A stretch of 64,000 nt of DNA from a candidate division TM6 bacterium GW2011_GWF2_43_87 (GCA_001000065.1 LCGZ01000001.1:186001-250000), one strand, 5' to 3'. Counted from the stretch's first letter, positions 8,665 to 19,130 are shown. Notes: a model not told the origin generated them from the letters alone. Program-made: numbers and translations.

Positions 8665-9048
8665 ATGCCCACAATTAATCAGCTTGTCCGCTCAAACCGG
8701 GTGAGACAGAAAAGTAAATCCAAGAGCAGAGCGCTGATGGGAAATCCCCAAGTGCGCGGAGTTTGCACACGAGTATTTACCACAACGCCAAAAAAGCCTA
8801 ACTCCGCTTTGCGTAAGGTTGCCCGTGTGAAGCTATCCAACGGAATTGAGGTTACGGCCTACATTCCGGGTGAAGGCCACAACTTGCAAGAACACTCAAT
8901 GGTGTTAGTGCGTGGTGGCAGGGTAAAAGACTTGCCTGGTGTCAAGTACCACATTATTCGTGGAACGCTTGACGCTGCCGGCGTAGAAAATAGAAAGCAA
9001 GGTCGATCCTTGTACGGCGCTAAAATGCCTAAAAAAAAGCAGGGGTAG
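8665..9048 (+). CDS. rpsL: 30S ribosomal protein S12
   Basis: S12 sits at the decoding centre. The 127-residue product is highly conserved: MPTINQLVR at the start, [16 protein letters not shown], then [16 protein letters not shown] and KKKQG at the end. The two lysines whose mutation gives streptomycin resistance (in TPKKPNS and GRVKDLPG) are wild type. AGGGA precedes the ATG. It is the first gene of the long + strand ribosomal cluster and is followed after six bases by rpsG. Confidence 0.98.
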   Translation: MPTINQLVRSNRVRQKSKSKSRALMGNPQVRGVCTRVFTTTPKKPNSALRKVARVKLSNGIEVTAYIPGEGHNLQEHSMVLVRGGRVKDLPGVKYHIIRGTLDAAGVENRKQGRSLYGAKMPKKKQG

Positions 9049-9054
9049 CATAGT

Positions 9055-9537
9055 ATGGCTAGGCGTAGATCAGTTAGTTTTGTTCGGGATATCGGAGTTG
9101 ACCCACGGTACAACTCTGAATTAGTACAAAAACTTATAAATGTAGTCATGTGGCGCGGCAAAAAAAATGCTGCCCGTCATATTGTGTATGAAGCACTAGA
9201 AATCATAACCAAGAAGAATGGCGGTAGTGTTGAAAAGGCACTTGAGCTTTATCTAAAAGCTATAGAGCAAATAACACCTGTCATTGAGGTTCGACCACGA
9301 CGCGTGGGTGGTAGTGTATACCAGATCCCAAAAGAAGTTAATGCGCAGCGTGGACGGTCTTTAGCTCTCCGGTGGCTTATTTCTCAGGCTGCTGAACGGC
9401 AAGACAAGACCATGGGAGCTCGGCTTGCAAACGAGCTTTTAGATGCTATTGAAGGGCGCGGCGGAGCTATGAAGAAAAAGCTCGACGCACACAAAATGGC
9501 AGAGTCTAATCGAGCATTCTCGCATTACGCTTGGTAG
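9055..9537 (+). CDS. rpsG: 30S ribosomal protein S7
   Basis: S7 is the assembly-initiating protein of the 30S head. The 160-residue product begins MARRRSVSFVRDIGVDP. It shows LVQKLINVVMWRGKKN, then the VGGSVYQIPKEV loop and RSLALRWLISQA, and ends with KMAESNRAFSHYAW. The spacing to rpsL and fusA (6 and 9 bases) is that of a compact str operon. In many bacteria S7 represses this operon; no specific binding structure could be recognised here. Confidence 0.98.
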   Translation: MARRRSVSFVRDIGVDPRYNSELVQKLINVVMWRGKKNAARHIVYEALEIITKKNGGSVEKALELYLKAIEQITPVIEVRPRRVGGSVYQIPKEVNAQRGRSLALRWLISQAAERQDKTMGARLANELLDAIEGRGGAMKKKLDAHKMAESNRAFSHYAW

Positions 9538-9546
9538 GAGTGCGCA

Positions 9547-11610
9547 ATGAATGTTCCCTTAGATCGTGTTAGAAATATAGGTATCGCAGCTCACATAGAT
9601 GCCGGCAAAACGACCGTCACTGAACGTATTCTGTTTTATACAGGGCTTTCGCATAAAATCGGTGAAGTGCACGAAGGCGCTGCTACAACCGACTGGATGG
9701 AACAAGAAAAAGAGCGTGGGATTACTATTCAATCCGCCGCTGTTTCTTGCAAATGGCATGATTGTCAAATTAACATCATAGATACCCCCGGCCACGTCGA
9801 CTTCACTATTGAAGTTGGACGTTCGCTCCGGGTTCTTGATGGTGTTGTAGCTGTTTTTTGCGGTGTAGGTGGTGTTCAGCCACAGACCGAAACAGTATGG
9901 CGGCAGGCCAATCGTTACCGTGTTCCCCGCGTTATGTTTGTAAATAAACTTGACCGAATTGGTGCTGATTATTTCAAAGTAATAAAAGAAGCAAACACCA
10001 AGCTACACGCTAACGCAATTGCTATGCAAATGCCTGTTGGTGAATCGGAAAATTTCAAGGGCATTGTTGATCTTTTGTCTCGCAAATACATGACGTTCAG
10101 CGAAGAAGATCGTGGATCAACTGTCACTGTCAATGAAATTCCTGAGGAACTAAAGGATCGCACAGAAGAACTGCGTGCTGAGCTTGTTGAACGCGTCTGT
10201 GAACTTGATGAGCGCTTGTCTGAAAAATTCCTCAATGAAGAGGAAATAACCACTGAAGAAGTTAAGAAAGCTCTTCGCAAGGGCGTTATTGAACGTCGCA
10301 TTGTACCTGCTTTCTGCGGATCAGCTTTTAAAGACAAGGGTATTCAGCTCTTGCTAGATGCAGTCGTAGACTACCTTCCTTCGCCGCTCGACATACCTCC
10401 TGTAGAAGGAGAAGTCCCTCGCGAAGACAGAAAAGTTCTCCGTCATGCAGATCCAAAAGAACCGCTTGCAGCCCTTATCTTCAAGATCGCAACTGATCAA
10501 TTTGGTACTCTCTGCTTTGTCCGGATTTACTCCGGAACCTTAAAAGCCGGTTCTTACATTTACAATGCCGGCAAAGGTTCAAAAGAGCGCGTTAGCCGAT
10601 TGGTTCGTTTGCACGCTAACAAACGCGAAGAAATTGATGAATTAACCGCTGGTGATATTGGCGCTATCGTTGGACTTAGAGACGTAACAACTGGAGACAC
10701 TATCTGTGACGAAGACAACAAGATCGTACTTGAAAAAATAGACGTCCCAGCACCAGTTATCTCTACCTCAGTTGAGCCAAAAAGCAAAACTGATTATGAA
10801 AAAATGACAATCGCTCTCCGCAAAATGTCACAAGAAGATCCGTCCTTACGGTTCACGTTTGATCGTGAAACAGGACAGACGGTTATTCGCGGAATGGGCG
10901 AGTTGCACCTTGAAATTGTGGTTGATCGACTACGTCGTGAGCACAAAGTTGAAGCAACACAAGGCAAACTACAAGTTGCCTTCAAGGAAACGATTCAAAA
11001 AACCGTTCAAGCCGAAGGAAAGTTTATCAAACAATCCGGTGGTCGTGGACAATACGGGCACGTATGGATCCGTTTTGAACCCCTCGAGCGCGGAAAAGGA
11101 TTTGAATTCGTTGATGATGTTGTGGGAGGTTCTATACCGCGTGAATTTATTCCTGCGGTCCAAAAGGGTCTCGAGGAAGCCATCAATAGCGGCATTTTAG
11201 GCGGATATCCTGTTGTAGACATCAGGGCGTCCCTCTACGATGGCTCATACCATGATGTTGACTCCTCTGAAATGGCGTTCCAAATTGCGGGATCTATGGC
11301 TTTGAAAGAAGCTATGCGCAATGCAGATGCCTGCTTACTCGAACCTATTATGAAAGTAGAAGTTGAGACCCCAGAGGAATACCTCGGCGATGTAATGGGC
11401 GATCTCAATTCCCGACGTGGTCGCATTCTTGGAATGGAAGAACGACACGGCGCACAAATAGTACATGCTGAGGTACCTCTCGCTGAAATGTTTGGTTATT
11501 CTACACAACTACGTTCTATGACTAAGGGACGTGCAACGTACACGATGGAATTTGATTTGTATCAAAAAGTTCCAAAGTCAACACAAGATCAGATATTAAG
11601 TGCGAAGTAA
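9547..11610 (+). CDS. fusA: Translation elongation factor G
   Basis: EF-G is the GTPase that drives tRNA-mRNA translocation on the ribosome. The 687-residue protein contains the G1 motif AHIDAGKTT, the effector [16 protein letters not shown]3 DTPGHVDF and G4 NKLDR. Domains II-V follow, including [11 protein letters not shown] in domain IV. The length is typical. TAGGAG lies six bases before the ATG. It is the only EF-G copy in the window and sits in the classic rpsL-rpsG-fusA-tuf order. Confidence 0.98.
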   Translation: MNVPLDRVRNIGIAAHIDAGKTTVTERILFYTGLSHKIGEVHEGAATTDWMEQEKERGITIQSAAVSCKWHDCQINIIDTPGHVDFTIEVGRSLRVLDGVVAVFCGVGGVQPQTETVWRQANRYRVPRVMFVNKLDRIGADYFKVIKEANTKLHANAIAMQMPVGESENFKGIVDLLSRKYMTFSEEDRGSTVTVNEIPEELKDRTEELRAELVERVCELDERLSEKFLNEEEITTEEVKKALRKGVIERRIVPAFCGSAFKDKGIQLLLDAVVDYLPSPLDIPPVEGEVPREDRKVLRHADPKEPLAALIFKIATDQFGTLCFVRIYSGTLKAGSYIYNAGKGSKERVSRLVRLHANKREEIDELTAGDIGAIVGLRDVTTGDTICDEDNKIVLEKIDVPAPVISTSVEPKSKTDYEKMTIALRKMSQEDPSLRFTFDRETGQTVIRGMGELHLEIVVDRLRREHKVEATQGKLQVAFKETIQKTVQAEGKFIKQSGGRGQYGHVWIRFEPLERGKGFEFVDDVVGGSIPREFIPAVQKGLEEAINSGILGGYPVVDIRASLYDGSYHDVDSSEMAFQIAGSMALKEAMRNADACLLEPIMKVEVETPEEYLGDVMGDLNSRRGRILGMEERHGAQIVHAEVPLAEMFGYSTQLRSMTKGRATYTMEFDLYQKVPKSTQDQILSAK

Positions 11611-11648
11611 ACAATTTTTGGTAAATTTTCTGTTATCTGGAGATGACA

Positions 11649-12839
11649 ATGGCAAAAGGTATTTTTGAACGCACAAAACCACACGTAAACGTTGGTACGA
11701 TTGGTCACGTTGACCATGGAAAGACTACCTTGACAGCAGCTATAACAAAGACGCTTGCTAGCAAAGGATGGGCTGAAGAACGTCGTTTTGATCAAATTGA
11801 CAATGCACCAGAAGAGCGTGAGCGTGGTATTACTATCGCTATTTCTCACGTTGAGTATGAAACTGCTAAACGTCACTATGCTCACATAGACTGCCCAGGA
11901 CACGCTGACTATGTTAAAAACATGATCACGGGTGCTGCTCAAATGGATGGCGCTATTCTCGTAGTTTCGGCCGCTGACGGTGCTATGCCTCAAACACGTG
12001 AGCACATCCTTCTTGCAAAGAACGTCGGTGTTCCATCCTTAATCGTTTACTTAAACAAAGTAGACATGGTTGATGATTCAGAGATGGTTGACATGGTTGA
12101 AGAAGAAATTAGAGAGCTTCTTTCAAAGTATGATTTCCCTGGAGAGAAAACCCCGATTATTCGCGGCTCAGCGCTTAAGGCATTAGAGGGTGATCAAAGT
12201 GAAATAGGCGCCCCGTCAATTATGCGATTGATGGACGCTCTTGATAGCTATATTCCAGAACCTGCTCGTGAAATTGATAAGCCTTTCTTAATGGCTGTTG
12301 AAGGTGTTTTCAGTATTTCTGGACGTGGAACTGTCGCAACCGGACGTATTGAGCGTGGGAAGATTAAAGTCGGTGAAGAAGTCGAAATCGTTGGTCTCAA
12401 CGGAAAAGGCAAAACCACCGTTACCGGCGTTGAAATGTTTAGAAAAACACTCAATGAAGGTATGGCAGGCGATAACGTTGGGCTTCTTTTGCGTGGCGTT
12501 GAAAAAGATCAAATCGAACGCGGTATGGTCTTGGTCAAGTCAGGCACTATTACTCCACACACAAAATTCAAATGCCAAGTTTATGTATTGACCAAGGATG
12601 AAGGCGGTCGTCATAGCCCCTTCTTTGTTGGTTACCGTCCACAATTCTACTTCAGAACCACGGACGTTACCGGTGTAGTTACGCTTCCTGAAGGTCGCGA
12701 AATGGTAATGCCTGGTGACAACGTGGCTCTATCGGTCGAACTTATTTCCCCTATTGCGATGGAAAAAGACGGCCGCTTTGCTATTCGTGAAGGTGGAAGA
12801 ACCGTGGGCTCTGGTGTCGTGACTGAAATTTTGAATTAG
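11649..12839 (+). CDS. tuf: Translation elongation factor Tu
   Basis: EF-Tu delivers aminoacyl-tRNA to the ribosomal A site. The 396-residue product starts [14 protein letters not shown]. It has GHVDHGKTT (residues 19-27), [28 protein letters not shown], and C-terminal beta barrels ending [11 protein letters not shown] chose the ATG at 11649 because GGAG lies six bases upstream. An ATG at 11643 overlaps that ribosome-binding site. The tuf copy often found beside the tRNA cluster near secE is absent from that position here. Confidence 0.98.
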   Translation: MAKGIFERTKPHVNVGTIGHVDHGKTTLTAAITKTLASKGWAEERRFDQIDNAPEERERGITIAISHVEYETAKRHYAHIDCPGHADYVKNMITGAAQMDGAILVVSAADGAMPQTREHILLAKNVGVPSLIVYLNKVDMVDDSEMVDMVEEEIRELLSKYDFPGEKTPIIRGSALKALEGDQSEIGAPSIMRLMDALDSYIPEPAREIDKPFLMAVEGVFSISGRGTVATGRIERGKIKVGEEVEIVGLNGKGKTTVTGVEMFRKTLNEGMAGDNVGLLLRGVEKDQIERGMVLVKSGTITPHTKFKCQVYVLTKDEGGRHSPFFVGYRPQFYFRTTDVTGVVTLPEGREMVMPGDNVALSVELISPIAMEKDGRFAIREGGRTVGSGVVTEILN

Positions 12840-12856
12840 TGTAAGGTTGCCATCGA

Positions 12857-13162
12857 ATGAAAAAGCAGAAGATTCGTTTAACTTTAAAATCGTACGACCA
12901 TCAGCTGCTTGATAAGGCGGTAAAGCAAATTGCGCTTGCCGTGCGGCGTACAGGGTCCCAAGTTGTGGGCCCCGTACCGCTTCCTAATTCACAGCGGTGT
13001 TTTACGGTGCTACGTTCGCCGCATATCGATAAGAGATCGCGCGAACAATTTGAGTTAACGACACATCGGCGGATTTTAGATATTGTTGCTCCATCCGACC
13101 AGACAATGGATGCGCTCATGAAATTGAGCATTTCCTCTGGCGTTGATGTTGAGATTAAGTAA
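12857..13162 (+). CDS. rpsJ: 30S ribosomal protein S10
   Basis: The 101-residue S10 (also NusE in antitermination) has the conserved core: [18 protein letters not shown], then [37 protein letters not shown] and a C-terminal SSGVDVEIK. It opens the S10 block, directly downstream of tuf with a 17-base gap. That shows str and S10 are fused without a visible terminator between them. Confidence 0.97.
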   Translation: MKKQKIRLTLKSYDHQLLDKAVKQIALAVRRTGSQVVGPVPLPNSQRCFTVLRSPHIDKRSREQFELTTHRRILDIVAPSDQTMDALMKLSISSGVDVEIK

Positions 13163-13175
13163 GAAAGGTGTGTCG

Positions 13176-13799
13176 ATGATCAATGGTCTCTGGGGCAGAA
13201 AACTAGGAATGACGCAAGTCTTTTCGGACGATCATCAGGTCGTTCCTGTGACGGCCATAGACATGTCACACTGGTTTGTGACACAAATAAAAACGAAAGA
13301 ACATGACGGGTACGATGCCGTTCAGTTTGGCCTACTCCGCAACCGTTATCGTAACGAAACGTTCTCGGCGGACTGGCTTAAAGAAGCTAAGCATTATTTC
13401 TTAGCTTTTAAGGAAGCACGCATCACTGATGCCTCTGCACAATTCCAGATTGGGCAGCCGTTTGATATCGCTGCAACTCTTGCAAAAGGCGATATAATCG
13501 ATGCATTTGGAACTACCATTGGTAAAGGTTTCCAAGGCGTTGTAAAACGGCACGGCCACAAAGGCGGACGCGCAAGCCATGGAGACAAGCTAGGTCGTGG
13601 ACCCGGTTCTCTTGAAGGTATGAGACGAAGTGGCAGAGTTCGTAAAGGACGCAAGCTGCCCGGGCATATGGGTGCACATCAGTATGCAATAAAAAACCTT
13701 GAAGTTGTCATCGTGGATACTACAGCGCGTGTCGTTTTTGTAAAAGGCTCAGTTCCCGGCAAATCTGAGTCGTTGGTTTTTCTCAGAAAGTGTAAGTAA
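13176..13799 (+). CDS. rplC: 50S ribosomal protein L3
   Basis: L3 is an assembly initiator near the peptidyl-transferase centre. The 207-residue product begins with the family signature GLWGRKLGMTQVF. It includes the loop GKGFQGVVKRHGHKGGRASHGD and a C-terminal GSVPGKSESLVFLRK. GAAAGG is about eight bases before the ATG at 13176. An upstream in-frame ATG at 13143 lies inside rpsJ and has no ribosome-binding site. The segment around residues 55-85 diverges from E. coli L3, but the extension into the ribosome core is intact. Confidence 0.96.
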   Translation: MINGLWGRKLGMTQVFSDDHQVVPVTAIDMSHWFVTQIKTKEHDGYDAVQFGLLRNRYRNETFSADWLKEAKHYFLAFKEARITDASAQFQIGQPFDIAATLAKGDIIDAFGTTIGKGFQGVVKRHGHKGGRASHGDKLGRGPGSLEGMRRSGRVRKGRKLPGHMGAHQYAIKNLEVVIVDTTARVVFVKGSVPGKSESLVFLRKCK

Positions 13800-13801
13800 C
13801 C

Positions 13802-14431
13802 ATGGCAAACGAAACGAAAACAGGAGCCGTAACGGCTAAAACTCTGGGACTTTCCAGCAAGACTCGTCGAAAGGTGTCGCCAAGAAGCTTTGCTGTAGCA
13901 GTACGTGCACAACTTCAAAATTGGCGGCAAGGAACCGTTGCCTGCAAAGGTCGTAGCGACGTTAATAGAACTAACAAGAAACCGTGGAAACAAAAAGGAA
14001 CAGGCCGCGCCCGTGTCGGTACTGCTCGTTCCCCATTGTGGCGTGGTGGTGGCGTAACTTTTGGTCCACAACCACGTGTACGGAAATTGTCGGTCTCGAA
14101 AGATGTTCGTCGCTCTGTATTGCAAGAACTGTTATGGGATAAGCTAGAAAATAGCCGTATTATACCCCTTGAGATAAACTGGCAAAGCGATGCACCAAAG
14201 ACGGCAGACGCATACAAAGCCTTAAAGAACGTCGGACTTGATTGCGAGACCGTTGTGCTATTTGTAGCGCCTCATGATCACCGCTCTCAGTCATCATTTG
14301 CAAATTTGAAAAACGTAAGTGTACTTCTTTTTGACCAGCCTAATGCGTATGATCTTTCGAGAGGTTCATATTGGGCTTTTTTGCAAGAAGATGATAAGCT
14401 ATTTAAAGAGATGGTGGGCGCATGGAACTAA
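13802..14431 (+). CDS. rplD: 50S ribosomal protein L4
   Basis: The 209-residue L4 lines the peptide exit tunnel. It has the characteristic loop region VNRTNKKPWKQKGTGRARVG followed by SPLWRGGGVTFGPQPR. In enterobacteria L4 autoregulates the S10 operon; no equivalent leader could be assigned here. It starts two bases after rplC, and its last ten bases overlap rplW, so translation is probably coupled. Confidence 0.96.
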   Translation: MANETKTGAVTAKTLGLSSKTRRKVSPRSFAVAVRAQLQNWRQGTVACKGRSDVNRTNKKPWKQKGTGRARVGTARSPLWRGGGVTFGPQPRVRKLSVSKDVRRSVLQELLWDKLENSRIIPLEINWQSDAPKTADAYKALKNVGLDCETVVLFVAPHDHRSQSSFANLKNVSVLLFDQPNAYDLSRGSYWAFLQEDDKLFKEMVGAWN

Positions 14432-14772
14432 GTCTTTATGATATTATTCGCGGCCCGCGCACAACGTCTAAGTCATACGATTTGAATCAATACTTTAAGC
14501 AACTTGTGTTAAATGTTCATCCAAAGGCAAACAAACGCCTCGTCGTGGAAGCCCTAAAAAAGCTCTTCAATGTCGAAGTTGAAAAAGTAAGAATTGTAGT
14601 ACGTAAGGGACGTAAACGGCGTGTCGGGAGATTTGCAACCGTGGGCGCTCTAGAGAAAAAAGCCATTGTAACCCTCAAGGGAGACCAGGCTGTGAATCTA
14701 GGTGTTGATGCACCCGTCGCCTACTCCAGTGAGGAGAATGCGCGCCGGTCGCAGTCCGAGGAACAACGGTAA
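14422..14772 (+). CDS. rplW: 50S ribosomal protein L23
   Basis: L23 sits at the tunnel exit and docks trigger factor and SRP. The 116-residue product has IIRGPRTTSKSYDL near its start. It continues with the conserved KANKRLVVEALKKLFNVEVEKV, then KGRKRRVGRF and a VTLKGD strand. It carries a hydrophilic tail of about 20 residues beyond the usual end, with no recognised function. The start codon lies inside the end of rplD. Confidence 0.94.
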   Translation: MELSLYDIIRGPRTTSKSYDLNQYFKQLVLNVHPKANKRLVVEALKKLFNVEVEKVRIVVRKGRKRRVGRFATVGALEKKAIVTLKGDQAVNLGVDAPVAYSSEENARRSQSEEQR

Positions 14773-14781
14773 GGGAAGAAC

Positions 14782-15597
14782 ATGACAATTAAAAGAAGAA
14801 AACCGCAAAACTCGTCGCTGCGATTCCAGACATTTGTTGGTACAGAAGATATCACCAAAAAAAGTCCGGAGCGTAGCCTCGTAAAAGGATTACGCAAGCA
14901 AGGCGGTAGAAACGCCTATGGACGTATAACCGTCCGGCACCGCGGAGGCGGCGCTCGACGTCTGTATCGGATAGTCGATTTCAACCGATCAGAACGTGAT
15001 ATTGCAGGAAAAGTTATTGCAATCGAGTACGATCCAAACCGCAATGTCCGCATTGCGCTTGTTGTTTTCCCTTCGGGAAGAAAACGTTATATATTGGTAC
15101 CGGAAGGGCTTTCAGTTGGCTCCATTGTAGAAGCCGGTAATGCGGTTGAAGCACGTGTTGGCAACTGTCTACCTATACGGAGTATCCCTGTAGGATTTGT
15201 AATTCACAATGTTGAAATACAACCAGGATCTGGCGGAAAATTAGCCCGATCTGCAGGCACCTCTATCCAGCTTATTGCGCGTGAAAACAATTACGCAAAA
15301 TTGAAGATGCCTTCAGGTGAAGTACGCATGGTCCATGAAAACTGCATGGCAACCATTGGAGTCCTTGGTAACGCAGACCATAAAAACGTTTCGATCGGAA
15401 AAGCCGGTCGTACGCGCCGTATGGGTATTCGACCAACCGTTCGTGGCGTTGTCATGAATCCTATCGACCACCCACTAGGAGGTGGAGAAGGAAAATCGAA
15501 GTCTGGAAAACCACCACAATCACCATGGGGTAAGAATGCAAAAGGTGCCAAGACCAGACGGCGCAAGAGTTCACTGATTTTGAAAAGAAGAAAGTAG
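14782..15597 (+). CDS. rplB: 50S ribosomal protein L2
   Basis: L2 is needed for subunit joining and peptidyl-transferase activity. The 271-residue product has the expected GRNAYGRITVRHRGGGARRLYR and DFNRSERDIAGKVIAIEYDPNR. The C-terminal signature VRGVVMNPIDHPLGGGEGKS contains the functionally important histidine. The length matches the family. Confidence 0.98.
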   Translation: MTIKRRKPQNSSLRFQTFVGTEDITKKSPERSLVKGLRKQGGRNAYGRITVRHRGGGARRLYRIVDFNRSERDIAGKVIAIEYDPNRNVRIALVVFPSGRKRYILVPEGLSVGSIVEAGNAVEARVGNCLPIRSIPVGFVIHNVEIQPGSGGKLARSAGTSIQLIARENNYAKLKMPSGEVRMVHENCMATIGVLGNADHKNVSIGKAGRTRRMGIRPTVRGVVMNPIDHPLGGGEGKSKSGKPPQSPWGKNAKGAKTRRRKSSLILKRRK

Positions 15598-15613
15598 AGC
15601 GGAGTAACAACTG

Positions 15614-15931
15614 ATGGCTCGATCTGCCAAAAAAGGCCCTTTCGTTGATGAATCGCTCCTAAGAAAAGTTGAGCGTTCTCGGACGAATGGAAAACGTGAA
15701 TTAATAAAAACATGGTCCCGTCGGAGCATGGTCATACCTGATTTTGTGGGATTGACCATCGCTGTTCATGATGGCAGAAAATTTGTTTCCGTCTTTCTAA
15801 CGGAAAACATGGTTGGTCATCGTTTGGGCGAATTTGTTCCAACACGGACCTTCAGAATGCATAGTGGCCAACGTAAAGAGGCCGCTGGAGTTGGTGGTGG
15901 ATCATCCTCTTCAGCATCTGAATCTAAGTGA
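15614..15931 (+). CDS. rpsS: 30S ribosomal protein S19
   Basis: S19 lies in the 30S head beside S13. The 105-residue product begins [20 protein letters not shown]. It has the signature [20 protein letters not shown], then [21 protein letters not shown]. The C-terminus is a Gly/Ser-rich tail about 10-12 residues longer than in E. coli. Its stop codon overlaps a GTG in the rplV frame, but rplV is better started at the ATG 15 bases further on. Confidence 0.97.
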   Translation: MARSAKKGPFVDESLLRKVERSRTNGKRELIKTWSRRSMVIPDFVGLTIAVHDGRKFVSVFLTENMVGHRLGEFVPTRTFRMHSGQRKEAAGVGGGSSSSASESK

Positions 15932-15945
15932 GCGAGGAAAACAAA

Positions 15946-16293
15946 ATGCAATTTAAAGCTAACTCAAAGTACGTTTGGTACTCGCCATACAAACTACGGC
16001 CTCTTGCCGACGTCATTCGCGGCAAAAATGCCGTAGATGCGTTAAAGTGGCTAACCCTATATGGAACCAAACGTTCAATCCCGCTGCGCAAAACGCTGGT
16101 ATCCGCGGTGGCAAACGCTAAAGACAGAGAGAATCTAGCACCTGTCGACTTGATCGTATGTGAAGTTCGCATTGATCAAGGTCCTATTCGCGAATATCAC
16201 AAACCGGGCGCACAAGGACGAGCAATGCCTCAACGCAGTAGGCAAAGCCATATTTTGGTAGTGGTCGAATCTAAAAAGAAAAAAGAGGCTTAG
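15946..16293 (+). CDS. rplV: 50S ribosomal protein L22
   Basis: L22 extends a beta hairpin into the exit tunnel. The 115-residue product has [21 protein letters not shown]. The family C-terminus is [21 protein letters not shown], with a basic hairpin after it. A GAGG site nine bases upstream selects the ATG at 15946 over a GTG at 15928, which overlaps the rpsS stop and lacks a ribosome-binding site. Confidence 0.95.
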   Translation: MQFKANSKYVWYSPYKLRPLADVIRGKNAVDALKWLTLYGTKRSIPLRKTLVSAVANAKDRENLAPVDLIVCEVRIDQGPIREYHKPGAQGRAMPQRSRQSHILVVVESKKKKEA

Positions 16294-16294
16294 T

Positions 16295-16933
16295 GTGGGA
16301 CAAAAGGTTAACCCAACAGGGTTTAGAATAGGAGTTTACCTCCAACATCCTTCTCGGTGGTTCGCGCGTCAGAATCATTCTTACGCCCAACTTTTAGCAG
16401 ATGATCTTGCTATTCGTGGTTACATCAAAAAGAATCTCGCAACCGCAGAGATTGGCCGCGTCGAAATCGAACGAACCGGCGATGTAATGCGCGTGATTTT
16501 ATATTCTGCACGTCCCGGAATTGTAATTGGCAAAAAGGGTCAGGACATTGAGGGATTGAGAAAGAAGCTTGCAGAGCTACTTCACAACATCAATGTTGAA
16601 GTTTCAGTTCAAGAAATTAAAAAACCTGAACTCGCCGCTGCAGTTGTCGCAGACAACATTGCAGACCAGCTAAAAAAACGCGTTAGCTTCAAAAAAGTTG
16701 CGCGCAAAGCTGCATCAGATGCAATGCGTGCAGGCGCCAAGGGAATTAAGATTCGTGTAAAAGGACGCCTAGGTGGAGCTGAAATCGCACGCGAAGAATG
16801 GGTGCGACTCGGGTCTGTACCGCTTCATACATTAAGAGCTGATATTGATTATGCACTTGGGGAAGCCCTAACTACATACGGCATTATTGGCGTAAAAGTA
16901 TGGATCTACAAAGGCGATTACAATTTAGTATAA
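16295..16933 (+). CDS. rpsC: 30S ribosomal protein S3
   Basis: S3 forms part of the mRNA entry channel. The 212-residue product begins with a GTG start: [20 protein letters not shown]. It contains a KH domain with [21 protein letters not shown] and the C-terminal signature [30 protein letters not shown] (positions 16766-16855). It ends shortly after WIYKGD, without the longer basic tail of E. coli S3 (233 residues). It starts one base after the rplV stop. Confidence 0.97.
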   Translation: MGQKVNPTGFRIGVYLQHPSRWFARQNHSYAQLLADDLAIRGYIKKNLATAEIGRVEIERTGDVMRVILYSARPGIVIGKKGQDIEGLRKKLAELLHNINVEVSVQEIKKPELAAAVVADNIADQLKKRVSFKKVARKAASDAMRAGAKGIKIRVKGRLGGAEIAREEWVRLGSVPLHTLRADIDYALGEALTTYGIIGVKVWIYKGDYNLV

Positions 16934-16954
16934 GCGAGATATTAAGGTGCCAAT

Positions 16955-17389
16955 ATGTTGATGCCAAAAAAAATCAGATACCGAAAGGTACAACGAGGAA
17001 CTCTAAAGGGTCGTTCAAAGGGAGCTCGCGAAGTCACATTTGGTGAATTCGGGCTTCAAGCAACCGAACCTGCTTGGCTTACAGCCCAGCAAATCGAGGC
17101 CGTCCGCGTTACCCTTTCACGTAAGTTGAAAAAAGTTGGGAAACTCTTTTTAAGAATCTTCCCGGATAAGCCCATTTCTAAGAAGCCAGCCGAAACTCGT
17201 ATGGGTAAAGGAAAAGGCAACGTGGAATTCTGGGTCGCCTGTGTTAAACGTGATCGCGTAATGTTTGAAATTTCTGGGCTAGAAGAGGCTGAAGCAAAAA
17301 AAGTTTTGCACATGGCTTCTTGCAAACTACCTATGAGAACTCGCATTGTGCGTCGCGCTACACCAGTTTTAGAACAAGAGATGGAGTAA
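16955..17389 (+). CDS. rplP: 50S ribosomal protein L16
   Basis: L16 organises the A-site region of the 50S. The 144-residue product begins [15 protein letters not shown], as in E. coli (MLQPKRTKFRK), which supports the start at 16955. AAGGTG lies upstream. It also has [35 protein letters not shown] and a C-terminal [11 protein letters not shown]. Confidence 0.97.
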   Translation: MLMPKKIRYRKVQRGTLKGRSKGAREVTFGEFGLQATEPAWLTAQQIEAVRVTLSRKLKKVGKLFLRIFPDKPISKKPAETRMGKGKGNVEFWVACVKRDRVMFEISGLEEAEAKKVLHMASCKLPMRTRIVRRATPVLEQEME

Positions 17390-17392
17390 GCG

Positions 17393-17617
17393 ATGCCTAA
17401 AACAACAAATGCTGAATTAGCAAAAATGACGCTTGAGCAGATTGCGATTAAGGCTGATGAGTTGCGTAGAGAGCTTTTTCAGCTTCGTTTACGCATGGTA
17501 TCATCGCCCGTAAAATCGTTCCCGACAGATCAGAAAAATCTGAAGCGGGCAATCGCTCGAGTGCTTACTCATGCCAACCAAAAAATAGCTGCTGATAGTG
17601 AGACGAGGAGTGTATGA
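17393..17617 (+). CDS. rpmC: 50S ribosomal protein L29
   Basis: This is a short two-helix protein at the tunnel exit. The 74-residue product has the L29 pattern: MTLEQIAIKADELRRELFQL, then RLRMVS and the RAIARVLT helix. It lies three bases after rplP and overlaps rpsQ by four bases (ATGA), so translation is coupled. Confidence 0.93.
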   Translation: MPKTTNAELAKMTLEQIAIKADELRRELFQLRLRMVSSPVKSFPTDQKNLKRAIARVLTHANQKIAADSETRSV

Positions 17618-17880
17618 CAGACAACACCAAAGCTAAAAAAACACTCGTAGGGTACGTAGTATCCGATGATATGCAAAAGACGATCGTGGTTAGCATCCCA
17701 AGATCGTACATTCATCCTACTTATAAAAAAGTAGTACGTACTGAGAAAAAGTACAAAGTTCATGATGAACAAGAGGCAGCACACGTTGGGGACAGAGTTG
17801 AGATCTGCGAAGGTCGCCATATGTCCAAAACAAAGTATATGCATCTGGTACAAGTTATTGAGACAAAGTCCGGACGTTAG
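17614..17880 (+). CDS. rpsQ: 30S ribosomal protein S17
   Basis: S17 is a primary 16S rRNA-binding OB-fold protein. The 88-residue product contains [18 protein letters not shown], then [20 protein letters not shown] and the signature [22 protein letters not shown]. The start overlaps the rpmC stop. Confidence 0.96.
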   Translation: MTDNTKAKKTLVGYVVSDDMQKTIVVSIPRSYIHPTYKKVVRTEKKYKVHDEQEAAHVGDRVEICEGRHMSKTKYMHLVQVIETKSGR

Positions 17881-17894
17881 ATAGTGAGTGTGTC

Positions 17895-18272
17895 ATGGCT
17901 ATACAAAAAGAAACATATCTAAGAGCTGCGGACAACTCGGGTGCGCTTGAGTTGCAGTGCATCCATTTAGTGGGAAGCTCAGGTAAGAAAAAGGCTTACA
18001 TTGGTGACATTATAAAATGCGCCGTGAAAAAAGCCGTTCCGGGACAAGCGGTCAAAAAGAGTGATGTTGTCACCGCCGTTATTGTACGAACACGAAAAGA
18101 ATTTCGTCGTGAAGATGGAAGCTATATTCGGTTTGGAGATAATGCTGCAGTCATTATAAAATCTCTAGATGACCAATCGCCTATCGGGACACGTATTTTT
18201 GGTCCAATAGCACGCGAATTGCGTCAACTTGGTTTCACAAAAATCGCGTCGCTAGCTCCCGAAGTATTGTAG
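17895..18272 (+). CDS. rplN: 50S ribosomal protein L14
   Basis: L14 is a subunit-interface protein. The 125-residue product begins [20 protein letters not shown]. It includes the [30 protein letters not shown] core (about 18004-18093), then FGDNAAVII and the C-terminal [13 protein letters not shown] signature. It is typical in length. Confidence 0.97.
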   Translation: MAIQKETYLRAADNSGALELQCIHLVGSSGKKKAYIGDIIKCAVKKAVPGQAVKKSDVVTAVIVRTRKEFRREDGSYIRFGDNAAVIIKSLDDQSPIGTRIFGPIARELRQLGFTKIASLAPEVL

Positions 18273-18280
18273 GGTAATTT

Positions 18281-18496
18281 ATGAATATTAAAAAGAACGA
18301 CATGGTCGTGGTCATAACCGGAAGCGACAAAGGCAAAAAAGGCGCCGTTGTTGATATTTTATCAAAAAAGGGTAAAATAAAAGTGCAGAATGTTGCCGTT
18401 GTAACGCGACATCTAAAAGCACGCCGCCAAGGTGAAAAGCCTGGAATCAGAAAACAAGAGCGCTGGATCGATGTTTCCAACGTAAAGAGAATCTGA
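18281..18496 (+). CDS. rplX: 50S ribosomal protein L24, short form
   Basis: L24 is an assembly initiator. The 71-residue product contains the KOW motif (NDMVVVITGSDKGKKGAVVDIL) and continues with VQNVAVVTRHLKARRQG. It stops at SNVKRI. Most bacterial L24 proteins are about 100 residues and continue through a SNVMLVDPKTGKPTRV-like segment, so roughly the last third is missing. The next gene begins 46 bases later, with no obvious remnant of the missing part. Confidence 0.93.
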   Translation: MNIKKNDMVVVITGSDKGKKGAVVDILSKKGKIKVQNVAVVTRHLKARRQGEKPGIRKQERWIDVSNVKRI

Positions 18497-18542
18497 CATG
18501 TGTGTTATATTGCATTCTTTGGTCGTGTGTTAGGTAAGGTTT

Positions 18543-19130
18543 ATGATGGATAAGGTTCAAGCTATGCCTGCAAGCGCTAATCGCCTTAAGGCTTTTTATG
18601 AAACAACCGCGCGTCCTAACCTGCAAAAGACGCTCGGATTGGAAAATATTATGCAGGTTCCGAAAATTTCTAAGATCGTCATAAATATGGGCGTGAAAGA
18701 AGCCGTTTCGGATAGCAAAGAGCTTCAGGTTGTAGCAAAAGTGCTCGAAGCAATAGCAGGACAAGCTCCTGTTAAGACAGCCGCTAAGAAGTCAATCGCG
18801 GGTTTTAAAATCCGTGAAGGAATGAACATAGGTGTATGCGTAACATTACGCGGACCACGTATGTATACATTCCTTGACAAGTTAATTAGTTTGTCATTAC
18901 CCAAGGTTCGCGACTTCCAAGGAATTCCATCAAAGCTCGATGGTCGTGGTAATTATAACCTTGGCATTAAAGAGTGGAATATTTTTCCTGAAGCCGAGTC
19001 TGCAGGTGCGGGTGAAAAGATGCATGGTCTTAACATCACCATTTGCACAACGGCTCAAAGCGATGAGCATGGCCTCGCTCTATTAAAAGAGCTGGGAATG
19101 CCATTTACAAAAACAGGCAAGGTGCGTTAA
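18543..19130 (+). CDS. rplE: 50S ribosomal protein L5
   Basis: L5 binds 5S rRNA and contacts the P-site tRNA. The 195-residue product has [20 protein letters not shown], then [20 protein letters not shown]. It also contains GVCVTLRG, the RVRDFQG-type loop ([10 protein letters not shown]) and [12 protein letters not shown]. Compared with the 179-residue E. coli protein it has an extra N-terminal helix. TAAGGT precedes the ATG at 18543; ATGs at 18546 and 18564 are possible. Confidence 0.95.
   Translation: MMDKVQAMPASANRLKAFYETTARPNLQKTLGLENIMQVPKISKIVINMGVKEAVSDSKELQVVAKVLEAIAGQAPVKTAAKKSIAGFKIREGMNIGVCVTLRGPRMYTFLDKLISLSLPKVRDFQGIPSKLDGRGNYNLGIKEWNIFPEAESAGAGEKMHGLNITICTTAQSDEHGLALLKELGMPFTKTGKVR

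Noticed and set aside
11589-12005. 138-codon - strand frame opposite the fusA-tuf junction
   Set aside because: It is antisense to EF-Tu; such frames arise from constrained codon use in conserved genes.
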